NCBI RefSeq assembly: GCF_900107095.1
Contig: NZ_FNOR01000014.1
Location: 62,001-126,000, forward strand
DNA from: Collimonas sp. OK242
Lineage (GTDB): Bacteria; Pseudomonadota; Gammaproteobacteria; Burkholderiales; Burkholderiaceae_D
DNA: 64,000 bases
Reading direction: 5' to 3'
Program-made: the position numbers and the translations under genes
Shown: in pieces, positions 39,081 through 48,417 of the stretch
Position numbering within the stretch: position 1 is the stretch's first letter
Layout of the letters: every line of letters begins with the position of its first letter
Notes under the pieces: model-generated
Told to the model about the DNA's origin: nothing
What the model saw: only the letters and a program-made list of their open reading frames with translations
Databases searched by the model: none

Positions 39081-39863
39081 TTAGCGCCATGCCTCCGGAT
39101 GTCCGCCCAACGCGCTGCAGACATCAATCGCCATGGTGCGCAATTGCGCCACGGATGTTTGGCCGGACAGCGCATATCCCATGCCCTGATTTACCCAGTA
39201 GAAGGTACTTCGCTTGCCGTCGTGGAGCAGGCGGAACGCTGTGGTTTCCTTGGCTGTTGCAGTAACGTAGAGGGTCAGCCGTTCGCCCTTGCCGTTTTGA
39301 TACATGAACTGCGCCGCCGGACCTGTTTCGCCAGGCAACAAGCGTCCCCCAACCAGCGTATAGCCATATTCCTGGAGCGATGGCGTTTTCAGCGGACGAT
39401 CGAGACGCTTGGACAACCAGCTGATCAGATGTTCCTCGTCGGCCGCGGCAACTTCGACCGGATGGCGCTGCTCCGGGGCATAGACAGCGTAGGCAATGTC
39501 CGCACGTTTGGCGAACGCCGGCTGCTCGTTGGAGAAATACTGCCCCAGCCAGCCGGCAGCCGCCCCGCACAGCAATCCCGCAGACAGCCAACCGGCGGCC
39601 ACTCCGGTACTGCGCCACCACGGCGTCCGCCGCGGCAGGAAAATGCACCTGACGTTGTCTTGCGGCGTCGCAAACAAGGCTTTTAATGCGGCATTTTGTG
39701 CCCGGTAATCGGCAATCCGCGCGCTATCCTGCGGCGCGTTCGCCAGCCGTTCGATGACTGCCGCCTGCTCGGCGGCGGAAAGCTCGTTGTCGACCCACGC
39801 CGACAAGGCCTGTAAATGCGCCTGGTCCGGGTCCGGCAACCTGGAGCTGGTATCCTCGTTCAT
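39081..39863 (-). CDS. Anti-sigma factor, membrane-bound, without zinc motif
   Basis: A 260-residue protein. The cytoplasmic N-terminus (about 15-85: LQALSAWVDNELSAAEQAAV) looks like an anti-sigma domain but lacks the HxxxCxxC zinc motif. One membrane segment (about 91-110) follows, then a periplasmic domain with WLSKRLDRPLKTPSL and GYTLVGGRLLPGE. The latter resembles the periplasmic domain of the second anti-sigma factor at 47662. It starts 50 nt after the ECF sigma gene and should hold that sigma factor at the membrane. Confidence 0.85.
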   Translation of the reverse strand: MNEDTSSRLPDPDQAHLQALSAWVDNELSAAEQAAVIERLANAPQDSARIADYRAQNAALKALFATPQDNVRCIFLPRRTPWWRSTGVAAGWLSAGLLCGAAAGWLGQYFSNEQPAFAKRADIAYAVYAPEQRHPVEVAAADEEHLISWLSKRLDRPLKTPSLQEYGYTLVGGRLLPGETGPAAQFMYQNGKGERLTLYVTATAKETTAFRLLHDGKRSTFYWVNQGMGYALSGQTSVAQLRTMAIDVCSALGGHPEAWR

Positions 39864-39913
39864 GACCTGTATCTCGTTACCTATTTATCATTACTTGCTA
39901 TTGCCACTTGCTA

Positions 39914-40435
39914 TTACAACTTATTTTTCACTACCTTGAGCGGCGGCCGTTTGCTGCCCGGATCTTCCTTCAACAAAGAACGCATGCGCTCCCGGGCTCG
40001 CGACAAGCGCGACATCACCGTGCCGACCGGAATGTTCAAAATAGCCGACACCTGCTGATAGCTGAGTTCCTCCAGGCCGACCAGCAACAGCACCTCGCGC
40101 TGCTCGACTGGCAAGCAATACAGCGCGCGTTGCACGTCGGCCAGGAACAGCCCGTCGACTTCGCCGGCCGGCGCCGCCATCGTGCGCCAAGGCGCGCTTT
40201 CATCGTCAACGGCGATTTCGCGGCGCTTGCGCAACTGGTCGATATACAAGTGCCTCAGAATAGTCAACAGCCACGCTCGCACATTGCTTTCGGGCTGCAA
40301 GGTATGCCATCGGTTCAGGGCGCGCTCTGCCGTGTCCTGCACCAAGTCGTCAGCCCACGCGGTATCGCCTGTCAGTGCGCGGGCATAGCGCCGCAACACC
40401 GGCAGCCAGACCACCATGTCGGCTTCGAAACTCAT
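39914..40435 (-). CDS. ECF RNA polymerase sigma factor (cassette 1)
   Basis: A 173-residue sigma-70 family protein. Region 2 has YARALTGDTAWADDLVQDTAERAL and AWLLTILRHLYIDQLRKRRE; region 4 has LPVEQREVLLLVGLEELSYQ and a helix-turn-helix with IPVGTVMSRLSRARERMR. It lies between a COG4315 gene and its anti-sigma factor, so the three form a likely operon. Confidence 0.93.
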   Translation of the reverse strand: MSFEADMVVWLPVLRRYARALTGDTAWADDLVQDTAERALNRWHTLQPESNVRAWLLTILRHLYIDQLRKRREIAVDDESAPWRTMAAPAGEVDGLFLADVQRALYCLPVEQREVLLLVGLEELSYQQVSAILNIPVGTVMSRLSRARERMRSLLKEDPGSKRPPLKVVKNKL

Positions 40436-40512
40436 AAGGGCGTTCTCTAGAGCCCAGGCTAATCGTCAATAACTGTTGCTGTTCATCGCGCCGCGCTTCG
40501 TTTGGCTCGGCT

Positions 40513-40875
40513 TCAAGGTTTCGCCGTATGCCACATGCCGCCCTTGCCGTCGCCGTTGGCATCGCCGGCTTTCTTGTCCATGGCGAAGCGGTATAGCGGA
40601 TGCCCCTTGTAGGCCCATTGCCGCTTGCCGTCGGCGCCTGTCACAAAACTCCAGTCGCCGCCAGCCTTGTCATAGGAATCCGCCTGAGCCGCCGGCCAAT
40701 TTGCCGCACAAGCACCTTCGCAAGCGCTCTTGCCGGCAACCGTGTCCTTGTCAAAGGTATACAGTGTCCGGCCAGCTTCATCCACTAGCATCCCGTGGAC
40801 GGTCTTGGGTGCCTCAGCCAATGCAGGCAAGGCGAGAGTGGCGCAGCTAAGCAGTAGAAATAGGGGTTTTCGCAT
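40513..40875 (-). CDS. COG4315-type exported protein (secreted repeat PF03640)
   Basis: A 120-residue protein with a Sec signal peptide (about 1-20, ending ALA). The mature part has two related units: GRTLYTFDKDTVAGKSACEG...CAANWP and GKRQWAYKGHPLYRFAMDKKAGD, each with a Y-x-(F/Y) and Asp pattern typical of this family. Two cysteines in the first unit probably form a disulfide. Function unknown; such genes often stand beside ECF sigma genes, as here, which suggests envelope or oxidative stress. Confidence 0.85.
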   Translation of the reverse strand: MRKPLFLLLSCATLALPALAEAPKTVHGMLVDEAGRTLYTFDKDTVAGKSACEGACAANWPAAQADSYDKAGGDWSFVTGADGKRQWAYKGHPLYRFAMDKKAGDANGDGKGGMWHTAKP

Positions 40876-41150
40876 GATTCCTCCTCAGGGTGATCGGTGG
40901 AAAAAAATGCTGCCTGGAACCAGCTCCGGGAATGATGGCTGGCTTAGCAGTTAAACGTCCGGCACAAGCAGTTTATTCCAATTTTCTGCAACCATTTGAT
41001 ACATTATTTTCATTCCGGTGACTATTAAGCTGGGACAACAGTCGGTCCGGTCACAGGATCTTCGCGGACGGATTTACCGGGACAATCCCGATCATCCCCC
41101 AAAATCCTCTACACTGTTGGCACTTAACCTATTCGAAAAACCAAGCTTGC

Positions 41151-41870
41151 ATGCACGCCGACCTTGAAATCAAGCACACTGTCGATCCCGCCATCGATAG
41201 CATTGTCCCGGCGCTGGAGTGCCGCGGGCTGCGCAAGTCTTACGGTCATGGCCGGGTGGTGCTGGCGCATCTCGACTTCACGCTGGCTGCCGGCGAATAC
41301 GTCGCCATCATGGGCGATTCCGGCGTCGGCAAATCGACCTTGCTCAACCTGATTGCCGGTCTCGACAGTGCTAACAGCGGTTCGATACTGATAGACGGCG
41401 TTAACATCTCCAGCCTCAACGACGATGCCGCCACTCTCCTGCGCCGTCAAAAACTCGGGTTCATTTTCCAGGCCTTCCATGTGCTGCCGCACCTGACCTT
41501 GCAACAGAACGTCGCCCTGCCCCTGCTGCTCAACGGCGCGTCGCCGGAGCGCGCATCAGAGTTGCTGGCTGCGGTCGGGCTGGACGGCCGCGGCAACGAC
41601 TTTCCGCGCCAGCTGTCGGGCGGCGAAATGCAGAGGGTGGCGATCGCGCGCGCCCTGGTGCACCGGCCCACATTGATCCTTGCCGACGAACCGACCGGCA
41701 ACCTGGATCCGGACACCGCACATGAAGTGCTGGCGCTGCTGCGCCAGGAAATCAAGGCCAACGGCGCCTCGGCCATCATGGTCACGCACTCCGCCGCTGC
41801 GGCCGCAAGTGCGGACCGGATCCTGATCATGAGCGCCGACGGCTTGCATCCGCCGGCCGAGAAATCCTGA
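41151..41870 (+). CDS. ABC transporter ATPase, LolD/MacB-like
   Basis: A 239-residue ATPase with Walker A GDSGVGKS (55-62), signature LSGGEMQRV (about 155-163) and Walker [13 protein letters not shown]. It belongs to the FtsE/LolD/MacB class that works with FtsX-type permeases. The permease gene follows after 14 nt. A gap of about 275 nt separates it from the divergent COG4315 gene; I see no clear promoter there. The role follows from the three-gene unit: probably lipoprotein or lipid extraction from the inner membrane. Confidence 0.93.
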   Translation: MHADLEIKHTVDPAIDSIVPALECRGLRKSYGHGRVVLAHLDFTLAAGEYVAIMGDSGVGKSTLLNLIAGLDSANSGSILIDGVNISSLNDDAATLLRRQKLGFIFQAFHVLPHLTLQQNVALPLLLNGASPERASELLAAVGLDGRGNDFPRQLSGGEMQRVAIARALVHRPTLILADEPTGNLDPDTAHEVLALLRQEIKANGASAIMVTHSAAAAASADRILIMSADGLHPPAEKS

Positions 41871-41884
41871 TTCCCGCTCATGCG

Positions 41885-44479
41885 ATGACGTCGACCAGCA
41901 CCGATACTGGCACCGATACCGGAACCCGCGCTGCCAAAACCGGCAATCCGATCCGGACCCTGGCGCGCTGGCTGCTGCTGGGCGAGTGGCGTGCACATCC
42001 GGTACGCGCGCTGGTGGCGATTGCCGCCATCGCACTCGGGGTCGCGCTCGGCTATGCAGTCGACCTGATCAATGGCGCCGCTTTCAACGAATTTTCCGCC
42101 GCCGCCAGAAGCTTGTCCGGCCAGTCGGATCTGCAACTGCGCGGGGTGCAAGGGCTGTTCGACGATGCCTTGTATCCGCAACTGGCAAACAGAGCTGGGG
42201 TGGCGCTTGCCAGCCCGGTACTCGAACTCAACGTCACCGTGCCGGGCCAGACCAGTGCGCTGAAAGTGCTTGGCATAGATACCTTGCGCGCAGTCCGCAT
42301 CACGCCCGACCTGATTGGCGTGCCCGCTCCGGAGCGGCCGTTCGACACGCTGGCCGACGATGCCATCTTCTTGTCACCGGCAGCGCAGCAATGGCTGCAA
42401 GTACAACCCGGCCAGACGCTGGCCCTGCGCAATGGCACCGCCATCGTCAAGCTGAGAGTCGCCGGCGGCCTGGTGCGGGCGCGGGCCGGACAGCGGCTTG
42501 CCGTCATGGATATCGGCGCGGCGCAATGGCGCTTTGGGCGCATCGGCCAACTGTCGCGTATCGATCTCAAGCTGCAGCCTGGCGTCAATCGAGACCAGTT
42601 CAGGCGTGCCCTGCAGGCTGAGTGGCCGATGCGCTTGCAGGTATCGGCAAGCCAGGATCAGGAAAGCCGCAACGACAATATGTCGCGCGCCTATCGCATC
42701 AATCTGAATGTGCTGGCGCTGGTGGCGCTGTTTACCGGCGCCTTCCTGGTGTTCTCGACCCAGGCGCTGTCGGTAATCCGGCGCCGTTCGCAGTTTGCCC
42801 TGCTGCGCGTGTTGGGATTGCGGCGCAGCCAGTTGTTACGCCAGGTATTGCTGGAAGGCGGCCTGCTGGGTTGCCTGGGAGCGTTGCTCGGCTTGGCGTT
42901 GGGATATCTATTCGCAGGCCTGGCCCTGCATTTTCTTGGCGGCGATCTGGGCGGCGGTTATTTCCGCGGCGTGCAGGCAAGCGTACAATTCGACCTGCCG
43001 GCGGCACTGATTTTCTTTGCGCTCGGCAGCGGCATCGCCCTGCTAGGCAGCCTGGCGCCGGCATTGGAAGCGGCCCGGGCGCAACCGGCGGCGGCGCTCA
43101 AATCCGGCAGCGAAGAAACCGCGCTGGCGCGGCTGGCGACGCCCTGGCCGGCGTTAGGCTGCTTGCTGCTCGGTGCGCTGCTGACGCAAATGCCGCCGCT
43201 GTCCGGCTTGCCTGTCTTCGGCTATATGGCAGTCGCACTATTGCTAATCGGCGGCATCACGCTCATGCCGCGGCTAGCTTCGCTGGCGTTTTCCGCACTC
43301 CAAAGATTCAGCCTGGGACGTCGCAACGGCGTCATTACAACCCTGGTGCTGGCGCGCCTCGCCAACGTTCCGGGGCAGGCCTCGATTGCGCTCGGCGGCG
43401 TGCTGTCCAGCTTTAGCCTGATCGTCGCGATGGCGATCATGGTCACCAGTTTTCGTATATCGGTCGACGACTGGATGCAGCAGATATTATCGGCAGATCT
43501 GTATGTACGCTCGGCCAGCAATGGCGAGACCGGCGCCATGCGGCCTGCCGAACAGCATTTGCTGGCGACGGTGCCAGGCGTGGCGCGCGCCGATTTCCTG
43601 CGTACTTCGGCACTCACGCTAGACCCGGCGCGGCCGCCGGTGGCATTGATCGCACGCGCTGTCGACGCCGCCGATCCGGTGCGCACCTTGCCGCTAATCG
43701 GCCCGCAGCTGCCGTCCAGTGCGATTGCCGCGGATAGCTTGCCGATCTGGGTCTCGGAAGCGATGGTCGACCTGTACGGCTACCATCTCGGGCAACAAGT
43801 CACGCTGCCGCTGGCCACGCATCCCTACCGCTTCACCGTGGCCGGCATCTGGCGCGATTATGCGCGGCAATCGGGAGCGATCCAGCTGCGGCTGGCGGAT
43901 TATCAGCGCTTGAGCGGCGATACCGAAGTCACCGACGCCGCACTCAGTTTGCAGCGCGATGCCGATCCGGGTGCGGTCATTGCGGCGCTGCGTGCACTGC
44001 CATTCGGTGCGACGCTGGAATTTTCCCAGCCGGGAGAAATCCGCGCGCTCACCTTGACCATTTTCGACAGAAGCTTCGCCGTCACCTATCTGCTGGAAAT
44101 CGTCGCCATCGTGATTGGCCTGTTTGGCGTGGCAGCCACCTTCTCGGCCCAGACCCTGGCGCGAGCACGGGAATTCGGCATGCTGCGCCATGTCGGCGTA
44201 ACGCGCCGCCAGATCCTGTCGATGCTCGCGCTGGAAGGCGGTTTGCTGACCGCGCTAGGCATGCTGGTAGGCTTTCTGCTAGGTTGGACCATCAGCCTGA
44301 TCCTGGTATTCATCGTCAATCCGCAATCGTTTCATTGGACCATGGAACTGCATATGCCATGGCTGGGACTGACGCTGGTGGCGTTGTTGCTGCTGTTCTC
44401 AGCCGGCGCGACGGCTTTGCTGGCAGGTTCACGCGCGGTTTCCGTCGATGTGCTGCACTCTGTGCGGGAGGACTGGTAA
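41885..44479 (+). CDS. FtsX-type ABC transporter permease
   Basis: An 864-residue permease. The N-terminus carries a short Thr/Asp repeat (TDTGTDTG), then membrane segment 1 (about 40-58), a large periplasmic domain, three or four segments between about 275 and 400, a central hydrophobic region, a second periplasmic domain, and three final segments (about 735-850). This is the duplicated FtsX layout of AttF/AttG-like permeases. The stop overlaps the next ATG by one base (TAATG), so it is coupled to the AttH-like gene. Confidence 0.9.
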   Translation: MTSTSTDTGTDTGTRAAKTGNPIRTLARWLLLGEWRAHPVRALVAIAAIALGVALGYAVDLINGAAFNEFSAAARSLSGQSDLQLRGVQGLFDDALYPQLANRAGVALASPVLELNVTVPGQTSALKVLGIDTLRAVRITPDLIGVPAPERPFDTLADDAIFLSPAAQQWLQVQPGQTLALRNGTAIVKLRVAGGLVRARAGQRLAVMDIGAAQWRFGRIGQLSRIDLKLQPGVNRDQFRRALQAEWPMRLQVSASQDQESRNDNMSRAYRINLNVLALVALFTGAFLVFSTQALSVIRRRSQFALLRVLGLRRSQLLRQVLLEGGLLGCLGALLGLALGYLFAGLALHFLGGDLGGGYFRGVQASVQFDLPAALIFFALGSGIALLGSLAPALEAARAQPAAALKSGSEETALARLATPWPALGCLLLGALLTQMPPLSGLPVFGYMAVALLLIGGITLMPRLASLAFSALQRFSLGRRNGVITTLVLARLANVPGQASIALGGVLSSFSLIVAMAIMVTSFRISVDDWMQQILSADLYVRSASNGETGAMRPAEQHLLATVPGVARADFLRTSALTLDPARPPVALIARAVDAADPVRTLPLIGPQLPSSAIAADSLPIWVSEAMVDLYGYHLGQQVTLPLATHPYRFTVAGIWRDYARQSGAIQLRLADYQRLSGDTEVTDAALSLQRDADPGAVIAALRALPFGATLEFSQPGEIRALTLTIFDRSFAVTYLLEIVAIVIGLFGVAATFSAQTLARAREFGMLRHVGVTRRQILSMLALEGGLLTALGMLVGFLLGWTISLILVFIVNPQSFHWTMELHMPWLGLTLVALLLLFSAGATALLAGSRAVSVDVLHSVREDW

Positions 44480-45579
44480 TGTTGTCTGGATTTCGTCGCC
44501 GGCTGCTGTGCGCCCTGCTGATGTTGTGGGCGCCGCCGCAATTTGCCGCACCGCCACGCTTTGCACAAGTCGTCCCCGGGCATCCGCTGGCGCTGCCGCA
44601 AGACAGCGGCGCCCATCCCGATTTTCGCACTGAATGGTGGTACGCCACCGGCTGGCTCAACACGCCAGACGGCAAGCCGATCGGCTTTCAGATTACCTTT
44701 TTCCGCTCCGCCACTGAACATGATCGCGCCAATCCGAGCGCCTTCGCACCGACGCAACTGATCATTGCCCATGCGGCGCTATCCGACCCCAGCCTGGGAA
44801 GGCTCTTGCACGCGCAAAAGAGCGCCCGCGCCGGCTTCGGCCTGGCGTATGCCAAAGAAGGCAATACCGATGTCGCGCTGGATGACTGGCGCTTGCTGCG
44901 CGGCGCCGACGGCCGTTATCAGGCCAGCATCGCTACCGGCGAATTCAGCTTGCAGCTTAGCCTGACGCCCAGCCAGCCGCCGTTGCTGCAAGGCGATCAA
45001 GGCTATTCGCGCAAGGGACCGCAAGCGGCGCAAGCCAGCTACTACTATAGCGAACCGCAATTGCGGGTCAGCGGCAAGCTGACCCGCGCCGGCCGCGGGC
45101 AGGAGGTCAGCGGCGGCGCCTGGCTCGATCACGAATGGTCGACCAGCGTGCTGGATGCCGATGCGGCGGGTTGGGATTGGCTGGGCGCCAACCTGGAGGA
45201 CGGTTCAGCCTTGATGGCGTTCCAGATTCGCAATCGCAGCGGCAACAAGATATGGGCCCATGCCGCCTTGCGCGACGCCAGCGGCAAGCTCACCCAGTTC
45301 CCTCCCGAGCAAGTCAGCTTCCAGCCAGAGCGCAACTGGCGTTCGCCGCGTACCGATGCCAGCTATCCGGTGCAGCAAGCGCTGCATATCGGCGCCGATA
45401 CAGGCGCCGGCGCCATCGTTTGGTCTTTGATACCCTTGCAAGACAATCAGGAACTCGATTCACGGCAATCGACCGGATCGGTATATTGGGAGGGTGCGGT
45501 GACCGTGAACCGCGACGGCCGGCGCGCCGGGCGCGGTTATCTGGAACTGACGGGTTATCTCAAGGCCTTGAAATTCTGA
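44479..45579 (+). CDS. AttH/CrtC-like lipocalin-fold exported protein
   Basis: A 366-residue protein with a signal peptide (about 1-23) and the family motif HPDFRTEWWYATGWL near residue 45. Further blocks are AWLDHEWSTSVLDADAAGWD and GRGYLELTGY at the C-terminus. This is the double lipocalin-like domain shared by AttH and carotenoid 1,2-hydratases; no carotenoid genes are near, so the AttH role is preferred. In Att-type operons it is the periplasmic partner of an ABC exporter, probably binding a lipid. Confidence 0.88.
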   Translation: MLSGFRRRLLCALLMLWAPPQFAAPPRFAQVVPGHPLALPQDSGAHPDFRTEWWYATGWLNTPDGKPIGFQITFFRSATEHDRANPSAFAPTQLIIAHAALSDPSLGRLLHAQKSARAGFGLAYAKEGNTDVALDDWRLLRGADGRYQASIATGEFSLQLSLTPSQPPLLQGDQGYSRKGPQAAQASYYYSEPQLRVSGKLTRAGRGQEVSGGAWLDHEWSTSVLDADAAGWDWLGANLEDGSALMAFQIRNRSGNKIWAHAALRDASGKLTQFPPEQVSFQPERNWRSPRTDASYPVQQALHIGADTGAGAIVWSLIPLQDNQELDSRQSTGSVYWEGAVTVNRDGRRAGRGYLELTGYLKALKF

Positions 45580-45730
45580 ACAGCGAGACCACAAGCTTTC
45601 GTTTGGCCTATGGTTTCTATTTTTGCCAACCGGGGCTAAACTTAAGGTCGCGCTGACGTTCTCCAAAAGATGATACATTTGGCACACTGACATCACAGTC
45701 CGGATTGATGCATTTTTTATTGGGAGACGC

Positions 45731-46102
45731 ATGAAAAGTCCGTCGCTACTTCTCACTACCGCCGCCGTTGCAGCCGTCCTCCTTGCCGGCTGCGTTGCAC
45801 AACCAAATGTGCGCAGCTATACGCCCCCGCCACGCAGTTCAGCACCGGCGCCGGTATCGCTAACAGAATCATTGAGTCCGTCCGAACAGATTGTCGACGT
45901 GCCGCAACAGCCCTCCAACCGGAAGAGCGGAGAATTGTCCGACACCGTGGAACGGATGGCGAAACGGAACGCCTGCACCCCGGCTGGCAGCGCAACACTG
46001 ATCGCGAAGACCACCGCAGCCGAAACGTATCAGGTCAGTTGCCGAGACGGCCAGCAACAGCTGTACAAATGCGAGCTGCGGCAATGCCGCCTGATGAATT
46101 GA
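45731..46102 (+). CDS. Small lipoprotein of unknown function
   Basis: A 123-residue protein starting MKSPSLLLTTAAVAAVLLAG, with lipobox LAGC. A Pro/Ser linker is followed by a C-terminal part with four cysteines (NACTPAG, VSCRDG, YKCELRQCRL) that probably form disulfides. A GGGAG site precedes the ATG. No family recognised. A hairpin follows at 46125-46146. Confidence 0.75.
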   Translation: MKSPSLLLTTAAVAAVLLAGCVAQPNVRSYTPPPRSSAPAPVSLTESLSPSEQIVDVPQQPSNRKSGELSDTVERMAKRNACTPAGSATLIAKTTAAETYQVSCRDGQQQLYKCELRQCRLMN

Positions 46103-46124
46103 AATTCGAATAAAGACCCGAATC

Positions 46125-46146
46125 AGCAGCCAATCCAAGGGCTGCT
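46125..46146 (+). terminator. Hairpin after the small lipoprotein gene
   Basis: AGCAGCC and GGCTGCT form a perfect 7-bp stem with an 8-nt loop, 23 nt after the stop. A short TTT follows; it lies in a convergent gap with the GST gene. Confidence 0.5.
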
Positions 46147-46202
46147 TTCATGAAAACAGCACTATAGCCGCCGCCAGGCTCTGCCCGCGGCTCGGCAGTT
46201 TC

Positions 46203-46817
46203 TTATAACGGCGGTGCAGCGATGAACTCAGCCAGCTGTTCCGCTCGTTCGGAGAACGATTGCAGCGTTGGATAATCGGCCGCGAGGACGATTTCCGGCA
46301 ACATCATCCGCGTGAATTGCCAGGCAACGGCAGTGGTCACACCCGCCTGATTAATCGTCTTGCTGGCGACTTCCAATGGCCTGTTGCGCAGTTCGAGTTC
46401 CAGCGCCTGGTAGGCGGCATAGAGCTGGCCCTGGACCCGCGCGACCCAAGGCTCGTGCTGCTTCTCTGCCGGCCGCAAGTTGCGCTCATAGACAATCTGC
46501 ACGGTTTTTTCGCAAGCCGCCAATGCCAGCCCGATCACCCGCAATGCATGCTGGCGCTCGCCGATAGCGGCAGGCATCAGGCTTTTGCCAGGCGCCGCCA
46601 GAGCTTCCGCATAGTCCAGGATAAGCGTCGAATCCATCAACAGCTCGCCATCATCGCAAACCAGCGACGGCGCCTTGACTACCGGGTTGATCGCACGAAA
46701 TTGCTCGAAGGTGCTGAACACGGAGATGGAGCGGTGTTCGAATGGAATTGCAAGCAATTGCAAGGAAATCGAGACGCGGCGGACATAAGGTGAGTCAAGC
46801 ATGCCGATGAGCTGCAT
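46203..46817 (-). CDS. Glutathione S-transferase family protein
   Basis: About 204 residues. The thioredoxin-like N-terminal domain has MQLIGMLDSPYVRRVSISLQ (Ser9 in the usual catalytic place, as in beta/zeta-like bacterial GSTs) and the glutathione-binding VKAPSLVCDDGELLMDSTLI. An all-helical C-terminal domain follows. GGAGAACCT precedes the ATG at 46817; the frame extends to 46889 without support. Substrate unknown. Confidence 0.9.
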   Translation of the reverse strand: MQLIGMLDSPYVRRVSISLQLLAIPFEHRSISVFSTFEQFRAINPVVKAPSLVCDDGELLMDSTLILDYAEALAAPGKSLMPAAIGERQHALRVIGLALAACEKTVQIVYERNLRPAEKQHEPWVARVQGQLYAAYQALELELRNRPLEVASKTINQAGVTTAVAWQFTRMMLPEIVLAADYPTLQSFSERAEQLAEFIAAPPL

Positions 46818-46989
46818 AGGTTCTCCAGTTGATTGTTCGGCGACGGCTATCGCGCATACCGCAGCATGCGACAAACGCAGTCGACGCAATGAATTTATCG
46901 AAGGGAAATCCTAGCATAGAACGACATCAATCCGGTGTTGGCGCCACACTTGCTCGCATCAACACCGGCAACAGCGAAAGTTCGTCGCG

Positions 46990-47175
46990 TCAGGCTTCCT
47001 GCACCTCACGCTTAGCGGGAGTTGAGTAGATATCGATGCATTTGAATGTATCTGCGTAGCGCTTCGGATCGCCGCCTGCTTCCAGGCGTTTCTTGAATTC
47101 CATCGCCTCGGCGGTGCTATCGAATTCGTAAGCCAGTCCTTTAAAAGTGACGGTAGCTTCGTTCAGCCTAACCAT
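46990..47175 (-). CDS. Small protein of unknown function, 61 residues
   Basis: Begins MVRLNEATVTFKGLAYEFDS and continues with a helical AEAMEFKKRLEAGGDPKRYA segment and a final strand CIDIYS. AAGGAG stands about seven nt before the ATG at 47175, an excellent site, which supports translation. It is soluble and mixed alpha/beta by eye. Function unknown; it is flanked by GST and by a gene-free gap. Confidence 0.7.
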   Translation of the reverse strand: MVRLNEATVTFKGLAYEFDSTAEAMEFKKRLEAGGDPKRYADTFKCIDIYSTPAKREVQEA

Positions 47176-47661
47176 TAGTATCTCCTTAGCTTAATGTCGA
47201 AAGGAAGGAGCATCCCGGCACTGCTGACAGTGACGACATGCCTTTTCTTTTTCTTACAAGGGAAAACAGGGACACAGCGATGCGTGGGAAAACAACTTAC
47301 CCTCGGCTCTGCCGCCAGGAGGCATACCGTACAGGTAGCCGCCTCTTTTCCTTGATAGTACGCTTTTGGTGATTCTTGTTGAACTGTCAAAAGTGGCAGC
47401 TTATTGCCTATTCCTGCCTATTGATGCCTATTCGCGTCCATGCAGGCTACGCCATCTGGGCAGGCACGCAAGGCCGCGCGAATTACTGCCATTCCGAACC
47501 TATTCACTTTCGTCCACGAACTGGCATCTGTCAAACAAGAAAATGTTATTAGTTTGTCGGCGCCCATCAAAAAATGTAAGGCATGTCCCGGATAGTGAGA
47601 GAAAGAACAACATCTTGCGCACAATGCGCGGCAACTCATCGGGGGTGCTTATTCAGGTAAC
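47176..47661. other. Gene-free stretch with phased 10-bp repeats
   Basis: About 490 nt between the 61-residue gene and the second anti-sigma gene. Three copies of TGCCTATT stand at exact 10-bp spacing (47405-47432). Small frames here lack convincing ribosome-binding sites. No terminator is clear after the anti-sigma gene. Confidence 0.5.
47405..47432. repeat. Three TGCCTATT copies at 10-bp spacing
   Basis: TGCCTATT begins at 47405, 47415 and 47425, so the copies face the same side of the helix. This spacing is typical of cooperative binding sites or of a decayed tandem repeat. Confidence 0.55.
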
Positions 47662-48417
47662 TTATTGCCGTACCGTGGAGCGCACCATCCCCGCGAAATT
47701 TTCCAGTTCGTTCGCGGCCAGATCGGATACCGTCCAGTAATTCATGCCGTCCCAAGTCCAGCGCACCACATGATAACCTTGCTTGTTTTGCAACTGCGGC
47801 GCTGCGTCCCTGTCGTTGCTCGGCCATATATATAAATTGATAGGATGCTGGGCGCGCCGATAAATCAGCGCGGCTACCGGCCGGCCGCCGAGATAATCGA
47901 GACGGCCGCCGATCAGCGGAAAACCCTGGGGCGCCAGATCGACCACCGGCGGAGCAAAATTCAACTTGCCGTTGAACCAGGGTTTTACCGTGTGCTGGTC
48001 GCTTGAGGCCACATCCGAAAGGTGGTTGACCTGGAGTGAGCGAACGTGGCTGGCAACCACTTCGTCAGTCAATGTATCCTGCTCAGACGGCAGATTGAGA
48101 TACAAGCCTGCGCTCCATGCCAGCGCCAGCCCGGCAGCCATGGCGGCGCCGAGATTGAGCCAGCTGACGTGCCAGGGCTTGGCGCGCGGCGGGTCTTGCG
48201 GCAAGGCGGCGCTGATGCGCTGCACCAGATGCGCCGGAGCATCGAAATAATCCGCCTCCTGCTTGAAGCGTGCGCTGACGATGCGCTGCGCGGCATATTC
48301 GCGCTGACAATCGGCGCAGCTCTCAAGATGGCGCTGCACCTCCAGCGCCTCGCTTATGCCGAGCTCCTGATCAGCATACGCCGGCAACAGCTCCAGTATT
48401 TCCTGATGACCCATCAT
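47662..48417 (-). CDS. Zinc-finger anti-sigma factor (cassette 2)
   Basis: A 251-residue protein. The N-terminus has the ZAS motif HLESCADC (about 30-37) with ELLPAYADQELGISEALEVQ before it. A membrane segment (about 88-107) is followed by a periplasmic domain with PLIGGRLDYLGGRPVAALIY and HPINLYIWPS. It overlaps the ECF sigma gene by 4 nt, so the two are coupled. The periplasmic domain resembles that of the anti-sigma factor at 39081. Confidence 0.9.
   Translation of the reverse strand: MMGHQEILELLPAYADQELGISEALEVQRHLESCADCQREYAAQRIVSARFKQEADYFDAPAHLVQRISAALPQDPPRAKPWHVSWLNLGAAMAAGLALAWSAGLYLNLPSEQDTLTDEVVASHVRSLQVNHLSDVASSDQHTVKPWFNGKLNFAPPVVDLAPQGFPLIGGRLDYLGGRPVAALIYRRAQHPINLYIWPSNDRDAAPQLQNKQGYHVVRWTWDGMNYWTVSDLAANELENFAGMVRSTVRQ

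Noticed and set aside
41060-41100. CGGGA/TCCCG small stem in the gap before the ABC gene
   Set aside because: Five-bp arms are expected by chance in this base composition, and nothing else marks the site.
47175-47390. Possible 71-residue minus-strand gene before the 61-residue gene
   Set aside because: TTG start without a ribosome-binding site; composition looks non-coding.
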